Notes: generated by a model from the sequence alone, not told the origin. A DNA stretch of 64,000 nt from Syngnathus acus (GCF_901709675.1 NC_051102.1:1022912-1086911); one strand, 5' to 3'; positions 1 through 12,193 are shown, numbered from the stretch's first letter. Made by a program: numbers and translations.

Positions 1-3000
1 CTGGATCGCAGGAAGCCGAAAGAAATTCTTCCTTTGCTGGTTAGTCTCACTGCATTTCAGTGCTTTACAGGCACATTTTGCTTCAAATTTATAAACATCC
101 TTTTGTCTATTTTCACCAGTGTCTCCCAAACTCCCAACGGGCCATGGGTTATAAGGCCCACATTTACTGAGTCTCTTAATTGTTCAGAATACAATGTACA
201 AGATTTATTTTAATAATAACACAAATAAAGCAAGTCAAGTGACTCCGACTGTTTCAGGCTGAACACGGTTGTTTGTGAAAACTGAGAATGTGTGCTAACA
301 CAATACCTAAGCATCAAAATAACAATGGTGAACTATTATGTCTAGTGGTGTCACATTAGTTATACACAGTAAATTTTACACTAAACCTACTCAAAAACTA
401 AGGGAAAATCTTTCTTCTGTTTCCACATTTGGCTCTTTGTATGATGTTTATGACAAAACGTAATTGTAGTTGTGTGTAGTGAAACAAAATGTCTCATTGA
501 GTTTTTCCAAGTTTTGGACAACACAAGACAGACCAACAAAGTATTTCCTGTTTTGGCTACGCAAACAATATGTGTCAGTAAGATTAATTTCATGTTAGGT
601 TTGCTCTTTTTTTTTTTTTTATAAAAATATGAAACATAAGAATTTGACGCTACACAGCCAAGAAATGGTTAGTTCAGCGTGGACAAAAACACTTTCAATG
701 GATATGCCAAGGAATTGTCTTTTCCTCCTAATTTGCATGAAATATGCCTGACATTGCATGCTGATGATTGAGTTTGGAAAATGCAGATGTGAAGACGGCT
801 GGCAAAGAAAAACTTGAATATTTTAGACACATGAGAAGATTTGAGTTAGGAATTATTGATTGTGATGCTGAAGGCATGTTTGTATAAATTAATGTGTTTC
901 TGTAGAAAGACGATGCAGACTAATGCAGTATTTAAAAAATGCATTGTGTCAATGAATAAGGAATATGTGCATAAGGCAAATCTTTGACTGATATGGGTGA
1001 CTACGCTCCATAATTATGAACAAAAACACAAAAGAATTTTTCTTATTTTTGCAATAGCCTTTTATAAACTATGCCAAGGTATTGATGCTGGCTAACCACT
1101 CTACAAAGACACTTAGAATTCTTTTTCCTTGATTTCCCCCGCCATCTGTCGGTACTATTCCACTTTTTTGTTGACGTTTTTGACAGATCTAGGTCTGCCT
1201 AAATTTTTTTCGGTGCAAAGTTAATGTCACCCAGCTGCACCTTTATGCCCGGCAAACAAACACAGAAGGAGTAGCAATCAAGTCTTGTAAGACGATAACA
1301 AAGCAAATCAGTTTTTTTTTCCTGACTAGTTCCTTTCATATGTCTCAGGCACGCTCGCAGGGTGACGTTACGTTCACAATTGTTCCTGCCTCCTCCAAGC
1401 AAGAAGTGCAATCCAATAAGAAGGTACAATAGATGACGTATTCTCTTTCTTTTACACGAGCCCTCCATTGTGGTTTTATGCGCAGAACTGCTCATCTGGT
1501 TACAGTAAAAGTAGATGGAGAAAAGTGTCATGTCATGTTTAGTGCTGCCACAATCATGACAGCGACCACCGTGCAATTATGCATCAGATTTTTACAATTT
1601 ATGGAAAGTGTCAAATAAATTAAGTGCAATGGACGAAGACAAATTATCATCGGTGACTATATGGTCATTTCTCAAAGCCATCAGATGATGACATAAGGCA
1701 GTGTTTCCCAACCTTTTTTCATTCACGGCATACCTTTTCATTGGAAAATATCTCGAGCCACACCACCAACAAAAATCTGTTAAGTGTTACACCAGCTTCT
1801 ACATTAAAATCAGTTATATTACAACGAAAGACGTAAATTTCTATTCCTATATATATATGGAGAGTTGAATAATTGAATAAAAATAAATACTAAATATTCT
1901 TTAAATTGTATTTCTTCTGTAAATAAAAGTGACAGTTTTTAAAAAAAAGGTTTTAGACAGTATAAAGTCAAAGTCTGCTTTATTGTCAATTTCTTCACGT
2001 CAAGACACACAAAGAGATCGAAATTACGTTCCCACTATCCCACGGTGACAAGACATAGTACACAATATACATACAAGTAAACAACACAAAAAGTAAAAAC
2101 AAGAAGGCACAAACAATGAATAAATAAGAGTGATGAATAAATAATAAATAAACAAATAACATTACAAATAAGAGGAGCAAAAATGGAGCAAGTGTGCATA
2201 CAGCAGACAGAATATAGCGCAAAAGTACAGGACGCTACGCAGAAGAGGGGAGAGAGTTCAGGATCCTAACAGCCTAACAGTATGAAGCTGTTGGTGAGTC
2301 TGGTGGTGCGGGAGCGCGGGCTCCTGTACCTCTTCCCAGAGGGCAGAAGATCAAACAAAGAGTGAGCGGGGTGACTCACATCACTCACAATCGTGGTCGC
2401 CTTGCGGGTGAGATGGGAGGTGTAAATGTCCTTCAGGGAAGGGAGTGAAGCACCAATAATCTTACCAGCCGTGTTCACTATGCGCTGCAGGGCCTTCATG
2501 TTGTATTCAGTGCAAGGAATAAACTATTGAAAGTGATTGTGATCAAATTCCAAAAGAATCAATATGACTTTGTTTACTGTTTTAGACTAGCTCTATAAAT
2601 ATTGCGACATTAAGAACAAAGTCACCTTTAAAGACGCTCTGCTGTTCTGACAGCGGCTATCACAGTAGAGGTGTCTCGACCTGACTGTGTATTTTATGTT
2701 GGTGAAAAATGAACAATCCAGGTTCTCCCGTTGAATTACATGCTCTGATTTCCATCGGACCGAAAACGCACCACAGCCGTCATAGTGTCACTGTTAGTAA
2801 AAGTACACAGCAACACACACATAAACTGAGTACCGTAATTTTCGGACTATAAATCGCGTTTTTTTTCATAGTTTGGGTGGGGGGGCGACTTATAATGAGA
2901 AGCGACATATATGTGAATTTTTTTCAAAAACTTTCAAAAAAAAAAGTGAAACCGCGATAAACGAACCGCGATGTAGCAAGGGATTACTGTAATTTGAATT

Positions 3001-6000
3001 TCAAGTGACGTCAGCAGCGCGGCGCGGCGTGGCGCGGCAGTTGTTTACAAAAAGGACAAAGATTGATCACGGGATGACGAAGGGCCCCACGTACTACCGG
3101 CATCATTAGCGGCTTTGTTTCTAAGTGATAAGTGTTAACGCTACAATATAGTTATATAGTAGATCTGTGGAATAACGACGAGGCTGACGTCAGGGCGCAC
3201 GCACGCGCGGCGTTGTTGACAAAGGATGAGGAATTTGATCGATGGATTTAATGATTTAGAGTGCACAGATGGTTTGATAATATTATTGTTTATATAATAG
3301 TTATCCATCCGTCCATCCATTTTCTGAACCGCTTAGTCCCCACGGGGGTCGCGGGAGTGCCGGAGCCTATCCCAGCCGTCAACGGGCAGTAGGCGGGGGA
3401 CACCCGAACCGGTTGCCAGCCGATCGCAGGGCACACAGAGACAAACAACCATTTGCACTCGCACTCACACCTAGGGACAATTTGGAGTCTTCAATCGGCC
3501 TACCAAGCATGTTTTTGGGATGTGGGAGGAAACCGGAGTGCCCGGAGAAAACCCACGCGGGCCCGGGGAGAACATGCAAACTCCACACAGGGAGGGCCGG
3601 AGGTGGAATCGAACCCGCACCCTCCTAACTGTGAGGCGGACGTGCTACCCAGTGCGCCACCGAGCCGCCTTATAATAGTTATTTGATATCTAATTTATAT
3701 ATCGTTATATGGGCCTGTGGAATATTTTGAAGTGCAAGCGCCGTCAGCGGCGCGCACCCATTGTTGACAAAGAACGATCGATGGATTTAATGAATTGGAG
3801 TGACACAGATGGTTTTATAAACGTGTTATTTATGTAATAGTTTTTTTTAATAACTCTGAATGTTACGTCAGGCCCGTTCTCAGCTCTTCGTTTGTGTTTA
3901 TGTCACGTTAGCATACCTATCGTTTAGCCTGTTGTTGCTCGTTCATGTCTGTTCTTGGTGTTGGATTTTGTCGAATACATTTCCCCCCAAAATGCGACTT
4001 ATACTCCGGAGCGATTTATATATGGGTTATTTTCACGTTATTGTGCATTTTATGGCTAATGCGACCTATATTCCGGAGCGACTTTTAGTCCGAAAATTAC
4101 GGTATGTGCCGATGCCACAACATGAAATCTCAAGAGTCTCCGATTTGCCCCGCATGCACAATAAGCAAGTGGCTGACCAGGCCTTGTGCTAACTGACCAG
4201 TGGTTTGGCGATCCTGTTTACAATGCGCTCCGTAATTAATGTTGGACAATTTCCCACGGCACAGCTGAACATCTCTCACGGCACACTGGTTGGAAAACAC
4301 TGACATAAGGAAACGCATACGTCTGAATATACAGTAGATATTGTGATATTTCTCATTGTTTAAAAAAAAAAAATGTCTTTTTCCTAGCTATTTGTCAGGG
4401 CTCTGTTTGACTACAACCCCAGTGAGGATCCCGCTGTCCCATGCAAGGATGCAGCAATTGCTTTTAACAGAGGCGACATCCTCCAGATTGTCTCTACAGA
4501 GGACGATACCTGGTGGCAAGCCTGCCATGTTGGGGGTGGTGACACACGAGCGGGGCTTATCCCCTCACAGCAGCTTCAGGAGAGGTAGAAATTTTTTATC
4601 ATGTCATCATTCCACGACGCACTTTGTTTGATTAACATTCAACAATCTTTAGGAGAGTTGCACTGAAACGACCCCAAACCTTGTTCCGACAACAGCAAGT
4701 CAAGGCAGCAGGTGATCTGCAAACATTTTCTTTCCACATCACTGGCAAAATGAGCAAAACACTTATCAATTGCAGCCAGTAAACCAGGGCTGTCAAACTC
4801 ATTTTTGTCGCAGGCCGCATTGTAGTCATAGTTTCCCTTCGGAGGGCCATTATGACTACCGTAATTTTCGGACTATAAGTCGCGTTTTTTTCATAGTTTG
4901 GGTGGGGGGGCGACTTATACTCAGGAGCGACTTATATGTGTTTTTTTCAAACATTTTCCAAAAAAAAATAAAAAATGAAACCACGATAAACGAACCGCAA
5001 TGTAGCAAGGGATTACTGTAATTTGAATTTCAAGTGACGTCAGCAGCGCGACGTCAGCAGCGCGACGTCAGCAGCGCGACGTCACCAGCGCGACGTCACC
5101 AGCGCGACGTCACCAGCGCGACGTCACCAGCGCGACGTCAGCAACGCGACGCGGCGTTGTTTACATAAAGGACAAAGATTGACTCGACGGAGCGCTCTTT
5201 CACTTCCGTGGATTGAAGTCGGGGGCCGGCGCTCAGCCGGGGGGCTGTCCAGGGACGGTGGATGGGGCTCGGACAATGCTTTTACGCACGCCCGGTCCTA
5301 CTCTACCGAGCTGTCTTTCACCTCCGTGGATGGAAGTCGAGGGCCGGCGCTCGGCCGGGTGGCTGTCCGGGGACGGTGGATGGGGCTCGGTCATGGCTTT
5401 TACGCACGCCCGGTCCTATTCTATGGAGCTCTCTTCCATTTCCGTGGCTGGAAGTCCACGCCGCCACACGCCTGGAAGTTTGTTTTGTTAAATAAAGAGC
5501 CGTTTACCAAACCCACGTCTTTCCTTGAACTTTGTTAACGCTACAATATAGTTATATAGTAGATCTGTGGAATAACGACGAGGCTGACGTCAGGGCGCAC
5601 GCACGCGCGGCGTTGTTGACAAAGGACGAGGAATTTGATCGATGGATTTAATGATTTAGAGTGCACAGATGGTTTGATAACATTATTGCTTATATAATAG
5701 TTATTTGATATATAATTTATATATCGTTATATGGGCCTGTGGAATATTTTGAAGTGCAAGAGCCGTCAGCGGCGCGCACGCATTGTTGACAAAGGACGAT
5801 TGATGGATTTAATGAATTGGAGTGACAGATGGTTTTATTGACGTATTATTTATGTAATAGTTTTTTGAATAACTCTGAATTTTACGTCAGGGCCGTTCTC
5901 AGCTCTTAGTTTGTGTTTATGTCACGTTAGCATACCTATCGTCTATGGAGCTCTCTTCCATTTCCGTGGCTGGAAGTCCACGCCGCCACACGCCTGTAAG

Positions 6001-9000
6001 TTTGTTTTGTTAAATAAAGAGCCGTTTACCAAACCCACGTCTTTCCTTGAACTTTGTTAACGCTACAATATAGTTATATAGTAGATCTGTGGAATAACGA
6101 CGAGGCTGACGTCAGGGCGCACACACGCGCGGCGTTGTTGACAAAGGACGAGGAATTTGATCGATGGATTTAATGATTTAGAGTGCACAGATGGTTTGAT
6201 AACATTATTGCTTATATAATAGTTATTTGATATATAATTTATATATCGTTATATGGGCCTGTGGAATATTTTGAAGTGCAAGAGCCGTCAGCGGCGCGCA
6301 CGCATTGTTGACAAAGGACGATTGATGGATTTAATGAATTGGAGTGACACAGATGGTTTTATTAACGTGTTATTTATGTAATAGTTTTTTGAATAACTCT
6401 GAATTTTACGTCAAGGCCGTTCTCAGCTCTTCGTTTGTGTTTATGTCACGTTAGCATACCTATCGTTTAGCCTGTTGTTGCTCGTTCATGACTGTTCTTG
6501 GTGTTGGATTTTGTCGAATAAATTGCCCCCCAAAATGCGACTTATACTCCGGAGCGACTTATATATGTTTTTTTTCACTTTTTTGGGCATTTTATGGCTG
6601 GTGCGACTTATACTCCGGTGCGACTTATAGTCCGAAAATTACGGTACACAACAAACTGATGAATGACTAGTTTCAAAATCAGAGTTGTAAAAACGGTTAA
6701 AATATTTTTAAAAAATAAATGGTAACAAAATTGCTAGTAATAGCTCTATTTTTAAAAAAGTGAACTCAAATTTTAATTTAGTATTGACACAAAGTCGATG
6801 CACAATTTATCTTTGCGGGCCACAAAAAATGTGGTGGGTCGTATCTGGCCCCCGGTCCTCGAGTTTCACATAGTGACTTGTTCAGGGGGGAATGACACCT
6901 GATCTGTTGTGTGTTTTCCTCTACATATGCTGCAGATGAGGGCAAAGGTACGTTCAGATTCCTTTACATGTAGACATTTACTTGCGCAAACAACCAGGAA
7001 CCTCCAAAGTCAAAGCAATCCATTATGTGACCTTAGAAGACACCTGACAGACATAAAAACTAGAGAGAAGAAGAAGACACATTTTTCAAGATTTACTTGC
7101 CAAAACAAATCCTCTTGCAATGTCCCCACTGTATTTTTCCCAACATGCGGCTGATTCAGTTAGTACGAATAAACACTCGTAATCAAATTATTAATGTTTC
7201 TAGATTCTGTATAGCATGTGTCAAGCCAACTGTAATTACAATTTCCAAAGCAAAATAGTTGCGTGAGAACATGTGCTAATACTTTGAGCGTGACATTTCA
7301 GAGCTTTATGTTCACGATTTCCCCTCACTCTAGTTTTTCCAGTTGACGAGGATGTTGACTATGGAGCTATAACTGGAATCCACATTGGTAAGATGTTTGA
7401 CTTGTTCCACATAAATCCCAATGATACTGGAAAGAGGAGTAGAACACAACACAAGTTGGGGCAATTGGACATGACAAGTCACAACTACCGTCCCCAAGAA
7501 AAACAGATAGAAGAGGCCGCTTGATCTGATGAAGCATTTTATGGATTTAACGATTTAAAGGAAAGGACAAGAACAGCAAATGTGGTTTTGAGCCCGCTAG
7601 TTTCCCCATCTGACTCCAGCAAACGTTTGCGCCAATTGTCATGTGTGCGCGCGTGAGCAGAAAAAGTGTGAGCTACTGTGCCCAAATCCTGACTGTAAAA
7701 ATCGTATCGAGTCGGTGCAATCCGAGTTGCACTGTAATTATGTGCAAATAATCGTGTGCATTTTATCTACTCTGAGGCCAGAGGCTGAATTACTTTGGAT
7801 CACGGTGGTGAGAGGGCAGAAGGGATGATGCAGTTCAGCAACTTTTTCCACAGACACCATTCGTTCGTTCATTTGTTCGTTCGTTCATTCATTTCTTTTG
7901 TTGGTTCATTGATTCGTTCGTTGGTTCAAGTTTAAAGATAAAAGATTTTGCTAAAAATTATATAATTTTTCCGTCCACAAGTTATTTGATACCAAACGTT
8001 ATTTTGATCAAAATAGTGGTTTTGGCTTTCTTACATTTTTATCAACCTATGCCAAATCCTCCCAGATGCAGCAAACCGTTTTGTTTGAGGTGTCAAGATG
8101 TTTTCTCCTTCAACTTGTTTTGACTCTAAGCAATAGAGTAACTTTGTCCGAACGCTTGAAATGGCCACTCACCGTGTGACGGTGCAAGGAGAGGAAACAG
8201 AGAGATGTGCTTACAAAGTCAAATTACAGCCTGTGTCAAAGAAAGCCTGGCATGACTGCTGCTGCGGTACTTAACGTCATGAAAGAGAGCGTGCAGGCAA
8301 AGACGGGCCAAACCGCAGGCGCATGGCAGACGCTGGCTGTCAGACTGCGGACAAATCACCTCTGGCACACTTGGATTCTTTGATTCTGGGGGGCCTGACC
8401 TTTGGGGTCCAAGACTGTTGACTTGCTGAATGACAACACGTTTGGGGTGGAAACGGTTTATGGGCCATTGTTAGTAACATTACTGTATCTTGTGTAAAAG
8501 TTGGAGCCACTGCAAATGTTAAACAAGTCAGTCGGTCCAGAATTATTGGGCCAATAAAAGTGTTAGTGATTTTTTGCCACAGTGGATTTGAAATCAAGCA
8601 AGCAATGTGATTAATGAGTAGATTAAATCTTTAATGTGAGTGGAATTGCAGCCATCATATGCAGATAAGATACATTTCCAACACCTTTCAGCTTTCAGTT
8701 CACTTGGAAAAGGCTCTAATCATGAAATGATGGAAATTAAATACAGACTGGGAGTTGAGTGAGCATGGAATGTTCTCATGTAGGGTTGATGTTCTTTTGA
8801 GCCCAATTTTCCTAAAAAATTGTCATTTCTGTGCTTTCAGATTTGCATGAAATTCTTGTGCCCTTGGGGAGCATGTGTGCCTCACAGTCAAGTTTTCTCA
8901 GGGTGCATCAGCTTCCTCACTCCAAATAACCATCGGTGTAGAACAAATAAATAAATAAATAAATAAATATAAAAAGTGGCTATGCAACCTTCTCTGACCT

Positions 9001-12000
9001 ACAACAGTACCAACTGACTGACAAAGCTTAAGGCCTCACTCTTTCTCCTTTCTCCAGCTGGTTTAAGAAGTAGTTTCCGACTGGGCAAGAAGAGCAATTG
9101 GGTCAAAGAAGCAGCTCGGTCCAAAAGGTGGAGCTCTGGAGTTCATGAGTCCATTTGTCCTCCTACCTACATAGAAGTCATCCCTTCCAATAAAGACTGT
9201 GGACAAAGACAGCAACTGGTTGTCTTGCTTGGTAAGTTGAGGATGCAAACCTTCTCCATCAGGAGCGTTTTGTTTAACATATTAATAAAAGATTAAGTTT
9301 GTATAGAATTAACCTTGTACTCAACTCTGCTCTATTTGGGGTCATGCCCACCGCATTTTGTTGACTGCCGTTATTGAAATTGATCAAAGGGAAGAAAATA
9401 AAGCATTGGGTGAGATTTATGTTCTTCGTTATGAATGCAAAATGATCCTTTCCCATCACACACACACATAAAAACTCACAATAGTTTGAATTATTTTTTT
9501 AAGTTGTGCAATGGCCCACCCCAGATTTGGCTTCTCTGCCAATCCTGCAGGTCTGCTCTATGTATTTTATGCTTCCTTGAGAGTTTACGTTAAACTCTGC
9601 TGAAGGTCTTTTTATGTCAGAATATTCAGACAAAACTAAAGGTTATTGGTAAACAAGCAGAAAGAAACAGGAAAAGGTTGAAGCAATTTAGGGAGGAAGA
9701 CAGGTAGGTGAAAGGGGAACAAATAGATTGTGAAGAAAATCCCTCCAAATGTCAGCCAAGCGGAAGACTTAAAGCAGCTTGGATTTGAATCTCTTTTAAT
9801 TGGGTCGGATTTTACCCACACTCAGGACTCAATTTCATTGTCTGCAGTGCAGGCCAGAGGTCATCATTAAAAATCTTTTGGCATTGAGAAATATAAAAAC
9901 CCACAACCACAATACTTAAAGTAGGACCAGCCGGATAATATTTGAGCAGGTTGGAAGAGCCATCCAACGCGCTCTGAACAAAACAATATTCCTTTATGCC
10001 CCGCATAAGATGGTGGAAATGACTACCGGTGTTAAATGTCATGTAACTTAAGGAAAAAGGTCAGTAGACAGTATCCACGCGTCACCATGCGCCTTCTCTC
10101 TGCTTCTGAAAAAGTCATTAGTGGTGTAGAGTCTTAAAAACTTTACATTTTGAAATGTCCCTTCAACACTGTGATGGAAAAGGCAAGTATTTTAGGAATT
10201 CTTACAACTAAAGAGACTGATGCAATGCAAGGCTGCGGAAGTTGTGTGTGCCTATGTTCATCCAATGACATGCGTAACTTTGCAGATGTGATGCTATGGA
10301 TTTTCTGGGGCATTAATCGTGCCACAGGCAGACACGAAAAGGAGTAAGATGGGTTGGAGAATCACTCTCAGACTCACAACAGCATGAAATCAGAGCTCCA
10401 TCTGTCTGAATGTTCTGCTCATTTTTTCTTTTATTCTGATGGCAAATGCAGATGCGATCATCAAATCTATGGGATGCTGGATTTATTGTTCAAGTGCACG
10501 CGTGGAATCATTTTTGCTGCCGTTTTTTGGAATTAAAAATCAAAATCATATAAATTAAAGTCAGATTTCTGGCCCTGTGAGGACAAGCCGAGATGACCTT
10601 ACATGTCCTGACCATCCATCACTGCAAAACATAAACAGCGCAATGTTTTTGCTCTTTGCCTTGAGGGCCCAGCGGTGTTGGTGTTAATGAACTGAAGAGG
10701 AGGCTCCTGATCTCAGATCCGGACCTCTATGCTACAACTGTACCATGTAAGCCAAAAAAAAAGCAATCTTGTCACTTTCAATGTATGTGTCACGTTTATT
10801 ATAAGGGAAGTGTTCTTGCCAACATCTTATCTTCCAGACACCACACGTGAAAAGAGAAGCCAAGAGAGCGAAGGGATGGATTATCATTTTGTATCCGTCC
10901 ACAAATTTGAAGAGGACATTCTCAACCGCAGGTACATTAAACTGTAGTCTGACATGTGTGTTGGCCATTCCATACTATTCATCTGTGTTTTGCAACTTTT
11001 ATGTCCTTGTCTGGCCCCGTTAATGTCTACCTTCAGATTTATAGACTACGGGACATACAGAGGCCACTACTATGGAACAAATCTGGACTCTGTTTATCGT
11101 CTGATGGCTGAGGGAAGAATTTGCCTACTGGATGTGCGTCCTTGTGTGAGTAATGAGCTGTCCGGAAAACACTGTCATAATTACTGTACTCAATTAGTAT
11201 TATTGTGATAAAAATATACATTGTGACACTAGATTGTGTCTGCAAAAACATTTGCTTTTATAATGTACAACACTGAAATAAAAAAAATAAAAGAATGAAT
11301 AAAAGAAAATAAAAGAAAAGAAAAAAAAAGTCTCTCTTTCTGCAGTGAAAATGTGTCTTTTATCGTGACACACAGGACCAATGCAAAACAAGGGAAAAAT
11401 TGTCCATCAAAATTTGAGAAACTCTTTGATACTGGAGACTACAAGGTCTGTGACGGTGCAAGTAGAATGTTCAAATGTTAAACGCTGCGGACCACGCTCA
11501 CACCAAAAGATTTTTGGATCTCTTAAAAATGGTGCAAATGCAGTTGTGGCTCACACATCTCATTTTTCAATTGCGAAACAAGACGTTTTAACAATAAAAT
11601 GTTAAAAAAAAATTAAACTTGTCTAGACAACAAGACCTTATCTCTGATGACTCTCGACAACCTCCGTTTGCTCTTTTCCACACTTAGAAACTGAAGCATG
11701 TCTACACACTGGAATTCAAACCATACGTGGTTTTTGTGAAACCCCCGCGTATCGAGGAATTACGCCTCACCAGGAGAAGAGCCAAATTCATCTGTGATGA
11801 AGAGGAGCCCAACCAAGTCAGGATGTTCTCGGTAGGAAACTACATTGACTCTGTGCCGTGTCTCGAGAGCATTTCCTGGAGAACATTCCCTCACCTCCAG
11901 GCTAACTGGACAATTATTCCGTCACTCAACAAAATAAACAGCCAAGTGTTTTCTCTCCACAGGAGGAAGATTTTGAAGATATGATTCACTCGGCCGAAAC

Positions 12001-12193
12001 CATGGAAGCCCAGTACGGTCACATGTTTGACAAGGTGATGGTGAACGGCGATATCACCTTGGCCTTCAGAGAGCTTAAAGCGGATCTCCAGCGGCTTCAG
12101 GAGGAAGAGGTTTGCTGGATTCCCGCAGAGTGGCTTTGCTTCTCGCCAACAACGGCGAGGAGGAGTTGCGGCCTTTTGGGCGGCTGGATTTGA
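1..12193 (+). CDS. mpp7: MPP7-type MAGUK p55 scaffold protein, 3' part of gene (12 exons in window)
   Basis: Coding exons: 1-39 (5' end cut by the window), 1349-1423, 4388-4584, 4653-4711, 6936-6947, 7343-7387, 9058-9231, 10666-10746, 10838-10931, 11037-11145, 11688-11831, 11963-12193 (stop TGA). They join in phase into 419 codons. All introns are GT-AG and the shortest is 68 nt (4585-4652). In order the protein shows the end of a PDZ domain (exons 1-2), an SH3 domain starting [11 protein letters not shown] (exon 3), a basic HOOK region (RSSFRLGKK) and a guanylate-kinase-like domain with a degenerate P-loop ([11 protein letters not shown]). In the MAGUK family this last domain binds peptides rather than catalysing. 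The family builds polarity and junction complexes at the plasma membrane. The L27 domains lie outside the window. The C-terminus runs about 17 residues past the usual family end. MPP3 is the closest alternative, but sequence and linkage to mkx favour MPP7. Confidence 0.92.
1966..2500 (-). mobile_element. 5'-truncated LINE remnant (reverse transcriptase C-terminus plus 3'UTR)
   Basis: Read on the minus strand, 2499-2266 encodes the C-terminal end of a fish non-LTR reverse transcriptase ([19 protein letters not shown], later [13 protein letters not shown]). A 3'UTR follows and ends near 1966 with an AATAAAGCAGAC-type signal. The same C-terminal motif recurs in the fragment at 40971-41324, so these are two copies of one family or of close relatives. 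It cannot move on its own because only the 3' end remains. Confidence 0.7.
2833..4102. mobile_element. TA-flanked pogo/Tc1-like non-autonomous element, family A copy 1
   Basis: Ends are inverted repeats: CCGTAATTTTCGGACTATAA on the left and the complement ending AAAATTACGG on the right, flanked on both sides by TA. Subterminal motifs of the type GCGACTTATA(C/A)TCCGGAGCGACTTATA repeat near both ends. Position 2950-2991 also contains the right terminus of another family (GTAGCAAGGGATTACTGTA), so the element is a composite. It sits inside the hAT element and is itself split by the SINE at 3305-3670. The superfamily assignment rests on the TA duplication and on relatives in this window that keep a transposase-like start. 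Confidence 0.7.
3305..3670 (-). mobile_element. tRNA-derived SINE (SINE-1 family), full length
   Basis: Read on the minus strand it starts GGCGGCTCGGTGGCGCACTG (A-box-like), has a B-box-like GGTTCGATTCC, and ends in a CCAT/GGAT simple tail. A 12-bp duplication TATAATAGTTAT flanks it (3293-3304 and 3671-3682). It has the same body as copies at 25942-26304, about 40432-40778 and 63418-63781. The long open frames across it are not genes. Confidence 0.85.
5037..5150. repeat. 14-bp tandem array of GACGTCAnCAGCGC units, about 8 copies
   Basis: Units read GACGTCAGCAGCGC or GACGTCACCAGCGC head to tail inside the second family A element. Each unit holds a GACGTCA core, close to a CRE/ATF site (TGACGTCA). 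The last unit is degenerate (AGCAACGC). Confidence 0.9.
5198..5480 (+). repeat. 118-bp tandem repeat, about 2.4 copies, GC-rich
   Basis: The unit starts TTTCACTTCCGTGGATTGAA at 5198, recurs as TTTCACCTCCGTGGATGGAA at 5316 and again in diverged form at 5434. Because 118 is not a multiple of three, the three overlapping open frames across it are frame-shifted images of each other, so I do not call a gene. Confidence 0.85.
5422..6463. repeat. 521-bp tandem duplication inside family A copy 2
   Basis: The stretch beginning CTATGGAGCTCTCTTCCATT at 5422 recurs at 5943, and internal markers (AACTTTGTTAACGCTACAAT at 5531 and 6052) keep the same 521-bp offset. Few substitutions separate the copies, so the duplication is recent. 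The right limit is approximate. Confidence 0.8.
7858..7930. repeat. Degenerate TTCG/TTCA tetranucleotide microsatellite
   Basis: Imperfect repeats of CATTCGTTCGTTCATTTGTT type lie in an mpp7 intron. No other feature was seen between exons 7343-7387 and 9058-9231 apart from the (AAAT)n run at 8944-8969. Confidence 0.85.
8944..8969. repeat. (AAAT)n microsatellite
   Basis: A short run of AAATAAATAAAT units in an mpp7 intron. Confidence 0.9.

Larger units (their letters stand above)
1699..4302. mobile_element. hAT-type DNA transposon remnant with an 8-bp TSD, hosting nested insertions
   Basis: The left end begins CAGTGTTTCCCAACC and the right end closes with its imperfect inverse (TTGGAAAACACTG). 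Both sides carry the identical 8-bp target duplication ACATAAGG (1691-1698 and 4303-4310), the size expected for hAT elements. No transposase frame is left. The interior is mostly later insertions: a LINE 3' end (about 1966-2500) and a pogo-like element (2833-4102) that contains a SINE. The whole stack lies in the mpp7 intron between exons 2 and 3 of this window. Confidence 0.8.
4859..6644. mobile_element. TA-flanked pogo/Tc1-like element, family A copy 2, internally expanded
   Basis: It has the same terminal inverted repeats as the element at 2833-4102, with TA on both sides (4857-4858 and 6645-6646). It is longer than copy 1 because of a 14-bp tandem array, a 118-bp tandem repeat and a 521-bp duplication, each listed separately. 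No open frame resembles a transposase. Parts match copy 1 almost base for base (for example the stretch GTTAACGCTACAATATAGTT), which indicates recent spread. Confidence 0.7.
4785..6875. mobile_element. hAT-type MITE (CAGGGxTGTCAAACTC ends) interrupted by a pogo-like element
   Basis: The left end CAGGGCTGTCAAACTCA and right end GAGTTTCACATAGTG are degenerate forms of the termini seen intact at 36104-36917 and 45027-45362. Interior text on both sides of the insertion (a GGGCCAT...GACTA stretch and a GGGCCACAAAAAATG stretch) matches that family's 'GGCCCGC' type of sequence. No convincing TSD was found, so the right boundary is approximate. It lies in the mpp7 intron after the short HOOK exon. 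Confidence 0.6.

Noticed and set aside
57-110. GTFCFKFI-like text after the first mpp7 exon that resembles the end of a PDZ domain
   Set aside because: An intron of under 20 nt would be needed. The true next exon is 1349-1423, which fits the PDZ end and the frame.
3400-3669. tRNA genes from A/B-box-like motifs in the SINEs
   Set aside because: Box motifs belong to SINE heads. The cloverleaf is not intact and copies carry SINE bodies and tails.
3379-3686. Overlapping 70-100 codon frames on both strands here and at 25935-26362, 40268-40993 and 63355-63848
   Set aside because: The same frames recur wherever SINE-1 sits, so they are SINE sequence and not genes.
5179-5538. 119-codon GC-rich frame
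   Set aside because: It is built from 118-bp tandem units read in successive frames inside a transposon.
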